From: Pseudomonas sp. PB101
GTDB taxonomy: Bacteria > Pseudomonadota > Gammaproteobacteria > Pseudomonadales > Pseudomonadaceae
Reading direction: 5' to 3'
Assembly (NCBI RefSeq): GCF_009764265.1
Contig: NZ_RWIR01000055.1
Span: 1-64,000 of the forward strand
Length of the DNA: 64,000 bases
Below the pieces are notes generated by a model, which did not search any database, had not been told where the DNA came from, and worked only from the letters and a program-made list of their open reading frames with translations. The translations under genes were made by a program, and so were the position numbers. Shown in pieces: positions 9,546-17,615 of the stretch; within the stretch, counting starts at the first letter, position 1, and every line of letters starts with the position of its first letter.

Positions 9546-10310
9546 ATGAACGAACAGTTGCAACCCCTAAAGAAACAACCGCGAGCAGGCAAAGCCGGCC
9601 GCAGCGGTACCCAGGACGATATTGTCTACGCGCATATCTTCGAGGCCATCCTCGAACAGCGTCTGGCGCCCGGCACCAAGTTGAGCGAAGAAGCGCTGGG
9701 GGAAATTTTCGGGGTCAGCCGCACCATCATTCGCCGCGCCCTGTCGCGCCTGGCCCATGAAGGTGTGGTTTTGCTGCGTCCGAATCGCGGCGCCGTGGTC
9801 GCCAGCCCGAGCGTCGAAGAAGCCCGCCAGGTGTTCATGGCCCGCCGCCTGGTGGAGCGAGCGATCACTGAACTGGCGGTTCAGCACGCGACCGCCGAGC
9901 AGATTGCCGAATTGCGCCAGATGGTCAACGACGAGCGCGACAGCTTCTCCCGTGGCGACCGTGGTGCCGGCATCCGCCTGTCGGGCGAATTCCACTTGAA
10001 ACTGGCCGAAGCGGCGAAAAACGCCCCGTTGATCAGCTTCCAGCGCAGCCTGGTGTCCCAGACCTCGCTGATCATCGCCCAGTACGAAAGCGGCAACCGC
10101 TCCCACTGTTCCTACGATGAGCACACCCAGTTGATCGACGCCATCGAGAAACGCGACGGCGAGCTGGCGGTGAACCTGATGATGCACCACATGGATCACA
10201 TCGACAGCAAGCTCAACCTCGATGAGGAAAGTGCTTCGGATGACCTGCATGCGGTGTTCTCGCATTTGTTGCAGACCAAGAAGCCAGGGCGCTCGCCGGC
10301 GAAAATCTGA
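9546..10310 (+). CDS. GntR-family regulator, FCD (FadR/VanR) subfamily
   Basis: A 254-residue transcription factor. The winged-helix DNA-binding domain (about 27-95) has the KLSEEALGEIFGVSRTIIRRAL motif region, read in two parts as SEEALGEIFGVSR and TIIRRALSRL. The FCD ligand domain (about 105-235) has metal-binding type residues in GEFHLKLAE and in YDEHTQLIDAI and NLMMHHMDHI. Such proteins repress or activate in response to a small carboxylate or related effector. The ATG at 9546 is chosen since upstream codons do not match the family. It is divergent from the BenE-type transporter and followed convergently by guaD, so control of transport or purine use is plausible but unproven. Confidence 0.88.
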   Translation: MNEQLQPLKKQPRAGKAGRSGTQDDIVYAHIFEAILEQRLAPGTKLSEEALGEIFGVSRTIIRRALSRLAHEGVVLLRPNRGAVVASPSVEEARQVFMARRLVERAITELAVQHATAEQIAELRQMVNDERDSFSRGDRGAGIRLSGEFHLKLAEAAKNAPLISFQRSLVSQTSLIIAQYESGNRSHCSYDEHTQLIDAIEKRDGELAVNLMMHHMDHIDSKLNLDEESASDDLHAVFSHLLQTKKPGRSPAKI

Positions 10311-10326
10311 TAGACCGGGTCGCCCC

Positions 10327-10422
10327 TATCGCGGGCAAGCCCGCTCCCACAGGATTTGCGGTGGAGCGCAAATCTTGTGAACCCCACAAATCACTGTGGG
10401 AGCTGGCTTGCCAGCGATAGCA
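10327..10422. repeat. REP pair
   Basis: Inverted REP doublet (CGGGCAAGCCCGC and GCTGGCTTGCCAGC cores) between the gntR and guaD genes. Confidence 0.88.
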
Positions 10423-10436
10423 ATCGAACAGGTAGT

Positions 10437-10472
10437 AAAAATCCCCCGGACTGTAGAGTGCGGGGGATTTTT
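10437..10472. terminator. Bidirectional terminator gntR/guaD
   Basis: ATCCCCCG...CGGGGGAT stem with A-run on the left and T-run on the right, able to stop both convergent genes. Confidence 0.88.
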
Positions 10473-10487
10473 TATGCCCGGAAAACC

Positions 10488-11792
10488 TTAGCGCTGATGC
10501 ACCAGGTTGCCCGCCGCATAGGTCTGCTGAACAGTCCGGTCATCCCCCAGGGTCATCAACACGAACAACGTTTCGGCGATGTTGTTGGCCTGCTTCAGGC
10601 GATAGCTCAGCAGCGGCGTGGCGTTGTAGTCCAGCACCAGGAAGTCCGCATCGGTGCCCGGTTGCAGGGTGCCGATCCTGTCTTCCAGGCGCAGCGCGCG
10701 GGCGCCGCCGAGGGTGGCCAGGTACAGCGACTTGAACGGGCTCAGGCGCGCACCTTGCAGTTGCATGACCTTGTAGGCTTCGTTGAGGGTTTGCAGCAGC
10801 GAGAAACTGGTGCCGCCGCCGACATCGGTGCCGATACCGACGTTGAGGTTGTGCTTCTCGGCCATCGGCAGGTTGAACAGGCCGCTGCCGAGGAAGAAGT
10901 TCGAGGTCGGGCAGAACGAGATGGCCGAACCGGTTTCTGCCAGTCGCGCGCATTCGTCATCGCACAGGTGCACGCCGTGGGCGAACACCGAGCGCTCGCC
11001 GAGCAACTGGTAGTGGTCGTAGACGTCCAGGTAGCCCTTGCGCTCCGGGAACAGCTCCTTGACCCACTCGATTTCCTTGAGGTTTTCGCTGATGTGGGTC
11101 TGCATGTACAGATCCGGGTATTCGCTCAGCAACTGGCCGGCCAGGGTGAGCTGTTCCGGGGTGCTGGTCGGTGCGAAGCGTGGCGTCACTGCATAGTGCA
11201 GGCGACCCTTGCCGTGCCAGCGCTCGATCAGTGCCTTGCTGTCGACGTAGCTGGATTCGGCTGTGTCGGTCAGGTAGTCCGGGGCGTTGCGGTCCATCAT
11301 TACCTTGCCGGCGATCATCCGCAGGTCGAGCTGCTCGGCGGCTTCGAAAAACGAGTTCACCGATTGCGGGTGCACGCTGCCGAATACCAGCGCAGTGGTG
11401 GTGCCGTTGCGCAGCAGTTCCTTGATGAAAATGTCGGCGACTTCGTCGGCGTGGGTCTTGTCGGCGAACTGGCTTTCGCACGGGAACGTGTAGGTGTTGA
11501 GCCAGTCCAGCAGTTGCTCGCCGTAGGCGCCGACCATGCCGGTTTGCGGCAAATGGATGTGGGTGTCGATGAAGCCCGGGGTGATCAGTGCATCCTGATA
11601 ATGGGTGATCTCGATGTCGGCCGGCAGGGTCGGCAGCAGTTCGCTGGCGTGGCCCAGGGCACTGATCTGGCCGTTATCCACAACCAGCAAGCCGTCTTCG
11701 AAATACTCGTAGGAGGCTTCGATGCCAACTTTGGCAGGGTCGGCGATGCTGTGCAGGATGGCGGCGCGGTAAGCTTTGCGAGTCAAAGGCAT
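10488..11792 (-). CDS. guaD: Guanine deaminase
   Basis: A 434-residue amidohydrolase that converts guanine to xanthine, feeding the xanthine dehydrogenase encoded next door. The N-terminal metal motif DTHIH (H78, H80) is preceded by the ALITPGFI strand. Later zinc ligands sit in QTHISE and in AHGVHL; the C-terminal metal Asp is in NVGIGTDVGGG, a guanine deaminase signature. Length is normal for the bacterial enzyme. The start at 11792 (MPLTRKAYRA) is chosen over GTG 12 bases upstream. It lies last in the xdhA-xdhB-xdhC-guaD series on the minus strand. Confidence 0.94.
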   Translation of the reverse strand: MPLTRKAYRAAILHSIADPAKVGIEASYEYFEDGLLVVDNGQISALGHASELLPTLPADIEITHYQDALITPGFIDTHIHLPQTGMVGAYGEQLLDWLNTYTFPCESQFADKTHADEVADIFIKELLRNGTTTALVFGSVHPQSVNSFFEAAEQLDLRMIAGKVMMDRNAPDYLTDTAESSYVDSKALIERWHGKGRLHYAVTPRFAPTSTPEQLTLAGQLLSEYPDLYMQTHISENLKEIEWVKELFPERKGYLDVYDHYQLLGERSVFAHGVHLCDDECARLAETGSAISFCPTSNFFLGSGLFNLPMAEKHNLNVGIGTDVGGGTSFSLLQTLNEAYKVMQLQGARLSPFKSLYLATLGGARALRLEDRIGTLQPGTDADFLVLDYNATPLLSYRLKQANNIAETLFVLMTLGDDRTVQQTYAAGNLVHQR

Positions 11793-11815
11793 GTGAGTTC
11801 TCAATGTCTGGCTTG

Positions 11816-12673
11816 TCAGTTCGAGGCGGCTTGCTTCGACGTGTGGCTGCGGCGTGAGGCGGGCAGCAGTTTGGCAATCGGTTCGGCGCTGGACGTTTGC
11901 TGGCCGAAATTGGCGTTGTAGGTGGCGATGATTTCGCCGGCGATGGAGATGGCGATTTCCACAGGCAACTTGCCTTTGACTTCGCCGATGCCCATCGGGC
12001 AGCGCATGCGTTGCACGACGCCGGTGTCGAAACCGCGATCGCGCAGGCGGTGTTCGAACTTCACGCGTTTGGTCTTCGAACCGATCAGGCCGAAGTAGGC
12101 GAAGTCGTTGCGCTTGAGGATCGCAGCGGTCAGTTCGAGGTCGAGCTGGTGGTTGTGGGTCATGACGATGCAGTAGCTGCCGGCGGGCAGATCGTCGATT
12201 TCATCCACAGGTTCTTCGCTGACGATCTTGCGCACGCCATGGGGGATCTGCTCGGGAAATTCATCTTCCCGCGAATCGATCCATCGCACCCTGCACGGCA
12301 GGCTCGCCAGCAATGGCACCAGGGCGCGGCCGACATGACCGGCGCCGAACACGGCAATCTGCGCCTGCACCTGGCCCATCGGTTCGAACAACAGAACAGT
12401 GGCGCCACCGCAGCATTGGCCGAGGCTGGCGCCGAGGCTGAAGCGCTCCAGATGGGTGTCCTGCTTGCCGCTGGCGAGCATCTCGCGGGCGATCTTCATG
12501 GCCTTGTATTCCAGGTGCCCGCCACCGATGGTGTCGAAGGCCTGGTTCGCGCTGATGACCATCTTCGAGCCGGCGTTGCGCGGCGTCGAGCCGAGCTCTT
12601 CGATGATGGTGACGAGCACGCAGGGCTCACCGCGGTTTTGCAGGTCGGCGAGGGCGTCGATCCAGTTGTACAT
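11816..12673 (-). CDS. xdhC: Xanthine dehydrogenase accessory protein XdhC
   Basis: A 285-residue chaperone that inserts sulfurated molybdenum cofactor into XdhB. The N-terminal XdhC/CoxI domain starts MYNWIDALADLQ and contains a TIIEELGSTPRNAG-like segment; the C-terminal Rossmann domain has IAVFGAGHVGRAL (about 108-120). A GAGGTGA ribosome site stands just before the ATG. It sits between xdhB and guaD, 23 bases from guaD, so co-expression is very likely. A REP pair separates it from xdhB. Confidence 0.93.
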   Translation of the reverse strand: MYNWIDALADLQNRGEPCVLVTIIEELGSTPRNAGSKMVISANQAFDTIGGGHLEYKAMKIAREMLASGKQDTHLERFSLGASLGQCCGGATVLLFEPMGQVQAQIAVFGAGHVGRALVPLLASLPCRVRWIDSREDEFPEQIPHGVRKIVSEEPVDEIDDLPAGSYCIVMTHNHQLDLELTAAILKRNDFAYFGLIGSKTKRVKFEHRLRDRGFDTGVVQRMRCPMGIGEVKGKLPVEIAISIAGEIIATYNANFGQQTSSAEPIAKLLPASRRSHTSKQAASN

Positions 12674-12709
12674 GTTTCACCTCAACATCTCTGTTGTCAG
12701 TTCGGGCCT

Positions 12710-12802
12710 CATCGCTGGCAAGCCAGCTCCCACAGGATTTGAGTTGAATCCAAATTCTGTGGACACCACAAGACACTGTGGGAGCTGGCTTGCCAGCGAT
12801 GG
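12710..12802. repeat. REP pair inside the xdhB-xdhC spacer
   Basis: Inverted REP doublet within an operon, between xdhB and xdhC. REP structures at such places often alter message stability downstream. Confidence 0.88.
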
Positions 12803-12814
12803 CCGCGCCTCGGT

Positions 12815-15214
12815 CTAGAGCGAAGCCAACTCGGTCTCGGCCTCGACAGCCTTCGCCGCCTTCAGCTGGCGCATCTGCTCACAGCCCCACAACACCCGCT
12901 CCGGAGTCGCCGGCGCATCGATTTTCGGTTGATGTTTGTAGTCGCCCAAGCTCGCCACGGCGTCCTTGATCGCACACCACGAGGCGATGCCGAGCATGAA
13001 CGGCGGCTCGCCCACGGCCTTGGAATGGAACACCGTGTCTTCCGGGTTCTTGCGGTTTTCCACCAGCTTCACCCGCAGGTCCAGCGGCATGTCCGCCACG
13101 GCCGGGATCTTGTAGCTGGCCGGGCCGTTGGTCATCAGCTTGCCCTTGTTGTTCCACACCAGCTCTTCCATGGTCAGCCAGCCCATGCCCTGGATGAAAC
13201 CGCCCTCGACCTGACCGATGTCGATGGCCGGGTTCAGCGAGGCGCCGACGTCGTGGAGGATGTCGGTGCGCAGCATCTTGTATTCGCCGGTCAGGGTGTC
13301 GACCAGCACTTCACAGCACGCCGCGCCAAAGGCGAAGTAGTAGAACGGACGGCCACGAGCCTGGCTGCGGTCATAGTAGATTTTCGGAGTCTTGTAGAAG
13401 CCGGTGCTCGACAGCGACACCTGGGCGAAGTACGCCTGCTGGATCAGCGCTTCGAAGGTCAGGATGTGATCGCGTACGCGCACGTGGCCGTTGTGGAATT
13501 CCACGTCTTCTTCGCTGACCTTGTACTGGCGAGCCGCGAATTCCACCAGGCGTTGCTTGATGGTTTCGGCGGCGTTCTGCGCGGCCTTGCCGTTCAGGTC
13601 GGCGCCGCTGGAAGCGGCGGTCGGCGAGGTGTTCGGTACCTTGTCGGTGTTGGTCGCGGTGATCTGTACGCGGTCCATTTCCACCTGGAACACTTCAGCC
13701 ACGACCTGCGCGACCTTGGTGTTCAGGCCCTGGCCCATTTCGGTGCCGCCGTGGTTGAGGTGGATGCTGCCGTCGGTGTAGACGTGCACCAGGGCACCGG
13801 CCTGGTTGAGGAAACTGGCGGTGAAGGAAATACCGAATTTCACCGGGGTCAGCGCCAGGCCTTTTTTCAGGATCGGGCTGTTGGCGTTGTAGCGACGGAT
13901 CGCTTCGCGGCGCTCGGCGTACTGGCTGCTTTCTTCCAGTTCGGCGGTCATCTCTTCGAGCATGTTGTGCTCGACGGTCTGGTAGTAGTGGGTGACGTTG
14001 CGCTCGGTCTTGCCGTAGTAGTTGGCCTTGCGCACCGCCAGCGGATCCAGGGCCAGATGGCGAGAGATGGCGTCCATCACTTCTTCGATGGCGACCATGC
14101 CTTGCGGGCCGCCGAAACCACGGTAGGCGGTGTTCGACGCGGTGTTGGTCTTGCAACGGTGACCGTTGATGGTCGCATCGCCCAGGTAGTAAGAGTTGTC
14201 CGAGTGGAACATCGCGCGGTCGACGATCGACGCCGACAGGTCAGGCGAGCAGCCGCAGTTGCCGGCCAGTTCCAGGTTGATGCCGTGCAGGCGCCCGGTG
14301 CTGTCGAAGCCGACGTCATACTCGACGTAGAACGGGTGACGCTTGCCGGTCATCAGCATGTCTTCGACCCGCGGCAGACGCATCTTGGTCGGCTGGCCGG
14401 TCAGGTGCGCGATCACCGCGCACAGGCACGCCGGGCTGGCGGCCTGGGTTTCCTTGCCGCCGAAACCACCGCCCATGCGGCGCATGTCGACGACGATCTT
14501 GTTCATCGACACGTCCAGCACTTCGGCCACCAGTTTCTGCACTTCGGTGGGGTTCTGCGTGGAGCAGTAGACGATCATGCCGCCATCTTCGGTCGGCATC
14601 ACCGAAGAGATCTGGGTTTCCAGGTAGAAGTGTTCCTGGCCGCCGATGTGCAGCGTGCCCTGGATGCGATGCTCGGCAGTGGCCAGCGCCGTGACCGAAT
14701 CCCCACGTTTATGGGTATGGCTGTCCAGTACGAAGTGGCGTTTGCGCAGGGCTTCGACCACGTCCAGCACCGGCTCGAGGTCTTCGTATTCGATGATTGC
14801 GGCCATGGCCGCCTTGCGCGCGGTTTCCAGGTCTTTCGCCGCCACGGCGAGCACCGGTTGACCGACGAATTGCACGGTATCGATGGCCAGCAGCGGATCG
14901 CCCGGCAGCAACGGACCGATGTCTTTCAGGCCCGGTACGTCTTCGTGGGTGATGGCGATGCGCACGCCTTCGAAGGCGTAGCAGGGCGCGGTGTCGATGC
15001 TGATGATGCGGGCGTGGGCACGGTCCGACATGCGCGCATAAACGTGCAACTGGTTCGGAAACTCCAGGCGATCGTCGATGTACTGCGCTTCACCGGCCAC
15101 ATGCTTGGCGGCGCTGTCGTGTTTGACGCTGCGGCCGACACCGGTGGTCAGGTCCTTGGCGAACAGTTCAGCCAATTCGGCTTGGGTCTTCTCTACGGCG
15201 TGATGATTAGACAT
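12815..15214 (-). CDS. xdhB: Xanthine dehydrogenase, molybdenum subunit XdhB
   Basis: A 799-residue subunit of bacterial xanthine dehydrogenase, which oxidises hypoxanthine and xanthine to urate. It binds molybdopterin. Recognisable parts: the N-terminal hammerhead segment (VGRSVKHDSAAKHVAGEAQY), the GQPVLAVAA motif, RMGGGFGGKE (Mo-cofactor loop, about residue 250), AYRGFGGPQGM (about 365) and, near the C-terminus, AVGEPPFMLG with the catalytic Glu. Its first codons overlap the end of xdhA by 8 bases, so translation is coupled. Confidence 0.96.
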   Translation of the reverse strand: MSNHHAVEKTQAELAELFAKDLTTGVGRSVKHDSAAKHVAGEAQYIDDRLEFPNQLHVYARMSDRAHARIISIDTAPCYAFEGVRIAITHEDVPGLKDIGPLLPGDPLLAIDTVQFVGQPVLAVAAKDLETARKAAMAAIIEYEDLEPVLDVVEALRKRHFVLDSHTHKRGDSVTALATAEHRIQGTLHIGGQEHFYLETQISSVMPTEDGGMIVYCSTQNPTEVQKLVAEVLDVSMNKIVVDMRRMGGGFGGKETQAASPACLCAVIAHLTGQPTKMRLPRVEDMLMTGKRHPFYVEYDVGFDSTGRLHGINLELAGNCGCSPDLSASIVDRAMFHSDNSYYLGDATINGHRCKTNTASNTAYRGFGGPQGMVAIEEVMDAISRHLALDPLAVRKANYYGKTERNVTHYYQTVEHNMLEEMTAELEESSQYAERREAIRRYNANSPILKKGLALTPVKFGISFTASFLNQAGALVHVYTDGSIHLNHGGTEMGQGLNTKVAQVVAEVFQVEMDRVQITATNTDKVPNTSPTAASSGADLNGKAAQNAAETIKQRLVEFAARQYKVSEEDVEFHNGHVRVRDHILTFEALIQQAYFAQVSLSSTGFYKTPKIYYDRSQARGRPFYYFAFGAACCEVLVDTLTGEYKMLRTDILHDVGASLNPAIDIGQVEGGFIQGMGWLTMEELVWNNKGKLMTNGPASYKIPAVADMPLDLRVKLVENRKNPEDTVFHSKAVGEPPFMLGIASWCAIKDAVASLGDYKHQPKIDAPATPERVLWGCEQMRQLKAAKAVEAETELASL

Positions 15215-16676
15215 AAGCGGTCACCCGAGTCTCGATGTGCGGTGTTTGCAGTTCGATGAAGTATTTGCGCAGCAGGTTCTGCGCGCTGAGCAGGCGGTAT
15301 TCCTTGCTGGCGCGGAAGTCCGAGAGCGGCGTGAAATCTTCGGCCAGGGCGGCGCAGGCGCGTTCAACGGTGGCCTGCCCTTGGGATAAAGAGTCAAAAC
15401 GGGAGCCGAGCAGCGCGGCTTCGCAGGCGGCGGCGCGTTTCGGGATGGCGGCCATGCCGCCGAAGGCGACGCGGGCTTCAGCGACCACGCCGTTTTCCAG
15501 GCGAATGTTGAAGGCGGCACAAACTGCCGAAATGTCGTCGTCCAGACGCTTGGAGACCTTGTAGGCGCGGAACAGTTTTTCAGCGCTGGCGCGGGGCACG
15601 ATGATCTTCTCGATGAACTCGCTTTCCTGACGCGCGGTCACGCGGTAATCGATGAAGTAGTCTTCCAGGGCTATGGTGCGGCGGGTTTCGCCCTTGCACA
15701 GGACGATTTGTGCGCCGAGGGCGATCAGCAGGGGCGGCGAGTCACCAATCGGCGAGGCGTTGCCGATGTTGCCGCCCAGGGTGCCCTGGTTGCGGATCTG
15801 CAAGGAGGCGAAGCGGTGCAGCAATTCACCGAAGTCCGGGTACTCGGCGTTCAAGGCCTCGTAGCAATCGGACAGGGATGTGGCGGCGCCGATTTCCAGG
15901 CGCTCGTCAAAGCGGTCGATACGCTTCATCTCGGCGACGTTGCCGACGTAGATCATCACCGGCAGGGTGCGGTGGAACTGCGTGACTTCCAGTGCCAGGT
16001 CAGTACCGCCGGCCAGCAGGCGAGCCTGTGGATAAGCGTCGTAGAGGTCGGCGAGGTCGGCCACGGTCAGCGGCACCAGGCAGCGTTTGTCGCCGCTGTT
16101 GAGTTCGCCGATATCGGTCGGGGCAATGGCTTTCAGGCGCGCGATGGTCTCGGCTTCGCGGGCGTCGAACTGATCCGGTTTTTTGCCGCAGCAGGACTGC
16201 TCGGCGGCTTCCAGGATCGGCCGGTAGCCGGTGCAGCGGCAGAGGTTGCCGGCCAGTGCTTCATGGGCCTTGGCATGATCCGGTGCATCGCTGTTCTTTT
16301 GCAGGGCAAACAGCGACATCACGAAACCGGGGGTGCAGAAGCCGCATTGCGAACCGTGGCACTCGACCATGGCTTTCTGCACGCTGTGCAGTTCACCCTT
16401 GTGCTTGAGGTCTTCAACGCTGATCAGTTGTTTGCCGTGCAGGGACGACACGAAGGTCAGGCACGAGTTGAGGCTGCGATAGCGAATGTGTTCGCGGCCG
16501 TCGTCATCGGTCTGCAATTCGCCGACCACCACGGTGCAGGCGCCGCAGTCACCGCTGGCGCAGCCTTCTTTGGTACCGGGTTTGCCGACATGGTCGCGCA
16601 GATAATTGAGCACGGTCAGGTTCGGGTCCAGGGCGTGCTCGCTACGGAGTTCCTGGTTTAGTAAAAACTGGATCAC
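15207..16676 (-). CDS. xdhA: Xanthine dehydrogenase, FeS/FAD subunit XdhA
   Basis: A 489-residue subunit holding two [2Fe-2S] clusters and FAD. The plant-ferredoxin-like cluster ligands are C39, C44 and C47 (GCASGDCGACTVV), the second cluster has CGFCTPGF and NLCRCTGYRP, and the FAD domain shows LLAGGTDLALEV and NQGTLGGNIGNASPIGD. I choose the GTG start at 16676 because the protein then begins MIQFLLNQEL, the normal family start, and a GAGG site lies six bases upstream. The longer in-frame ATG (16748) adds 24 residues of low complexity that overlap the presumed operator. First gene of xdhABC-guaD. Confidence 0.93.
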   Translation of the reverse strand: MIQFLLNQELRSEHALDPNLTVLNYLRDHVGKPGTKEGCASGDCGACTVVVGELQTDDDGREHIRYRSLNSCLTFVSSLHGKQLISVEDLKHKGELHSVQKAMVECHGSQCGFCTPGFVMSLFALQKNSDAPDHAKAHEALAGNLCRCTGYRPILEAAEQSCCGKKPDQFDAREAETIARLKAIAPTDIGELNSGDKRCLVPLTVADLADLYDAYPQARLLAGGTDLALEVTQFHRTLPVMIYVGNVAEMKRIDRFDERLEIGAATSLSDCYEALNAEYPDFGELLHRFASLQIRNQGTLGGNIGNASPIGDSPPLLIALGAQIVLCKGETRRTIALEDYFIDYRVTARQESEFIEKIIVPRASAEKLFRAYKVSKRLDDDISAVCAAFNIRLENGVVAEARVAFGGMAAIPKRAAACEAALLGSRFDSLSQGQATVERACAALAEDFTPLSDFRASKEYRLLSAQNLLRKYFIELQTPHIETRVTAYV

Positions 16677-16731
16677 GGAAGGCCTCGCAGACTCATTATT
16701 GTTGTTAACCGATGGGACCGAATTTAGCAGG

Positions 16732-16770
16732 TCTGACTTTTCGGTCAATGATTTTCTGACTTAAAGGTCA
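16732..16770. promoter_or_regulatory. Two candidate GntR operators upstream of xdhA
   Basis: Two related dyads, CTGACTTTCGGTCAA (16733-16747) and CTGACTTAAAGGTCAG (16755-16770), start 22 bases apart in the xdhA/gntR spacer, about two helical turns. The spacing and repeated shape suggest binding of the divergent GntR protein to the same DNA face. Confidence 0.55.
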
Positions 16771-16953
16771 GGAAAATGCATTTTGTCGATCAACTACCTG
16801 TTGGTTAATTATTGTCGCTGGTTCGTTAGCCTGCCTTTTTGCTTGAATTTGCTTGAATCGTGCCAAAAAACCTCAGGGCAGGCACTCCGCCCTGACCCGG
16901 CAATTGCGCTACACTGCGCCGCTTGTACAGATCGAAGAGTTTGAAGGACAACC

Positions 16954-17613
16954 ATGACGTTCAAGGCGCCGGACAGCCTCGCCGAGCAAATCGCTCACCA
17001 CCTCGCCGAACGCATCATTCGCGGCGAAATGAAGCCCGGGGAGCGCATCCAGGAACAGAAGGTCACGCTGGCCCTCAATGTCAGCCGTGGTTCGGTCCGC
17101 GAGGCCTTGCTGATCCTCGAGCGTCGGCACCTGATCGCGATCCTGCCGCGCCGTGGCGCCCACGTCACCGAACTCACGCCACACAAGGTGCAGAGCCTGT
17201 GCACGCTGATGAGCGAGATGTACATCCTGCTGGCCAACGCGGTGGCCAGTGGCTGGCAAGTCCAGGCCGACCTGGCTCCGTTCGTGCAGATCCAGCAGCG
17301 CCTGACCGCGAGCTTCGAGCGTCAGGACATCCACACCTTCGTCGACGACAGTTTCAGCGTGATGCGCGCCACCTATGGGTTCGCCAACAATCCGTACCTG
17401 CAGGAAACCGTCGAGAACCTGCAGCCGGCCATGAGCCGTGCCTATTTCCTTGCCCTGGACCAGCGCAAGGCCTCGATGAGCGAGTACCTGGAACTGTTCG
17501 AACGCTTGCTCGCAGCGGTGATCGCCCGTGATTTTGCGCAGATCCGCGAAGTGCTGACCGCTTACGGCCAGCGCAGTTGCGATCTGGTGATCTCCGCTCT
17601 GACGGACGCCTGA
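16954..17613 (+). CDS. GntR-family regulator divergent from xdhA
   Basis: A 219-residue GntR protein with a winged helix (about 5-72: LAEQIAHHLAERIIRGEMKPG, then LNVSRGSVREALLILERR) and a short FCD-type ligand domain. Placed divergent from xdhABC-guaD, it is a strong candidate to control purine breakdown, although no effector can be read from the sequence. The gene ends 3 bases before the smc start. Confidence 0.88.
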   Translation: MTFKAPDSLAEQIAHHLAERIIRGEMKPGERIQEQKVTLALNVSRGSVREALLILERRHLIAILPRRGAHVTELTPHKVQSLCTLMSEMYILLANAVASGWQVQADLAPFVQIQQRLTASFERQDIHTFVDDSFSVMRATYGFANNPYLQETVENLQPAMSRAYFLALDQRKASMSEYLELFERLLAAVIARDFAQIREVLTAYGQRSCDLVISALTDA

Positions 17614-17615
17614 GC

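Noticed and set aside
12929-15259. Long plus-strand open frame opposite xdhB
   Set aside because: Antisense shadow of xdhB; no family resemblance and no ribosome site.
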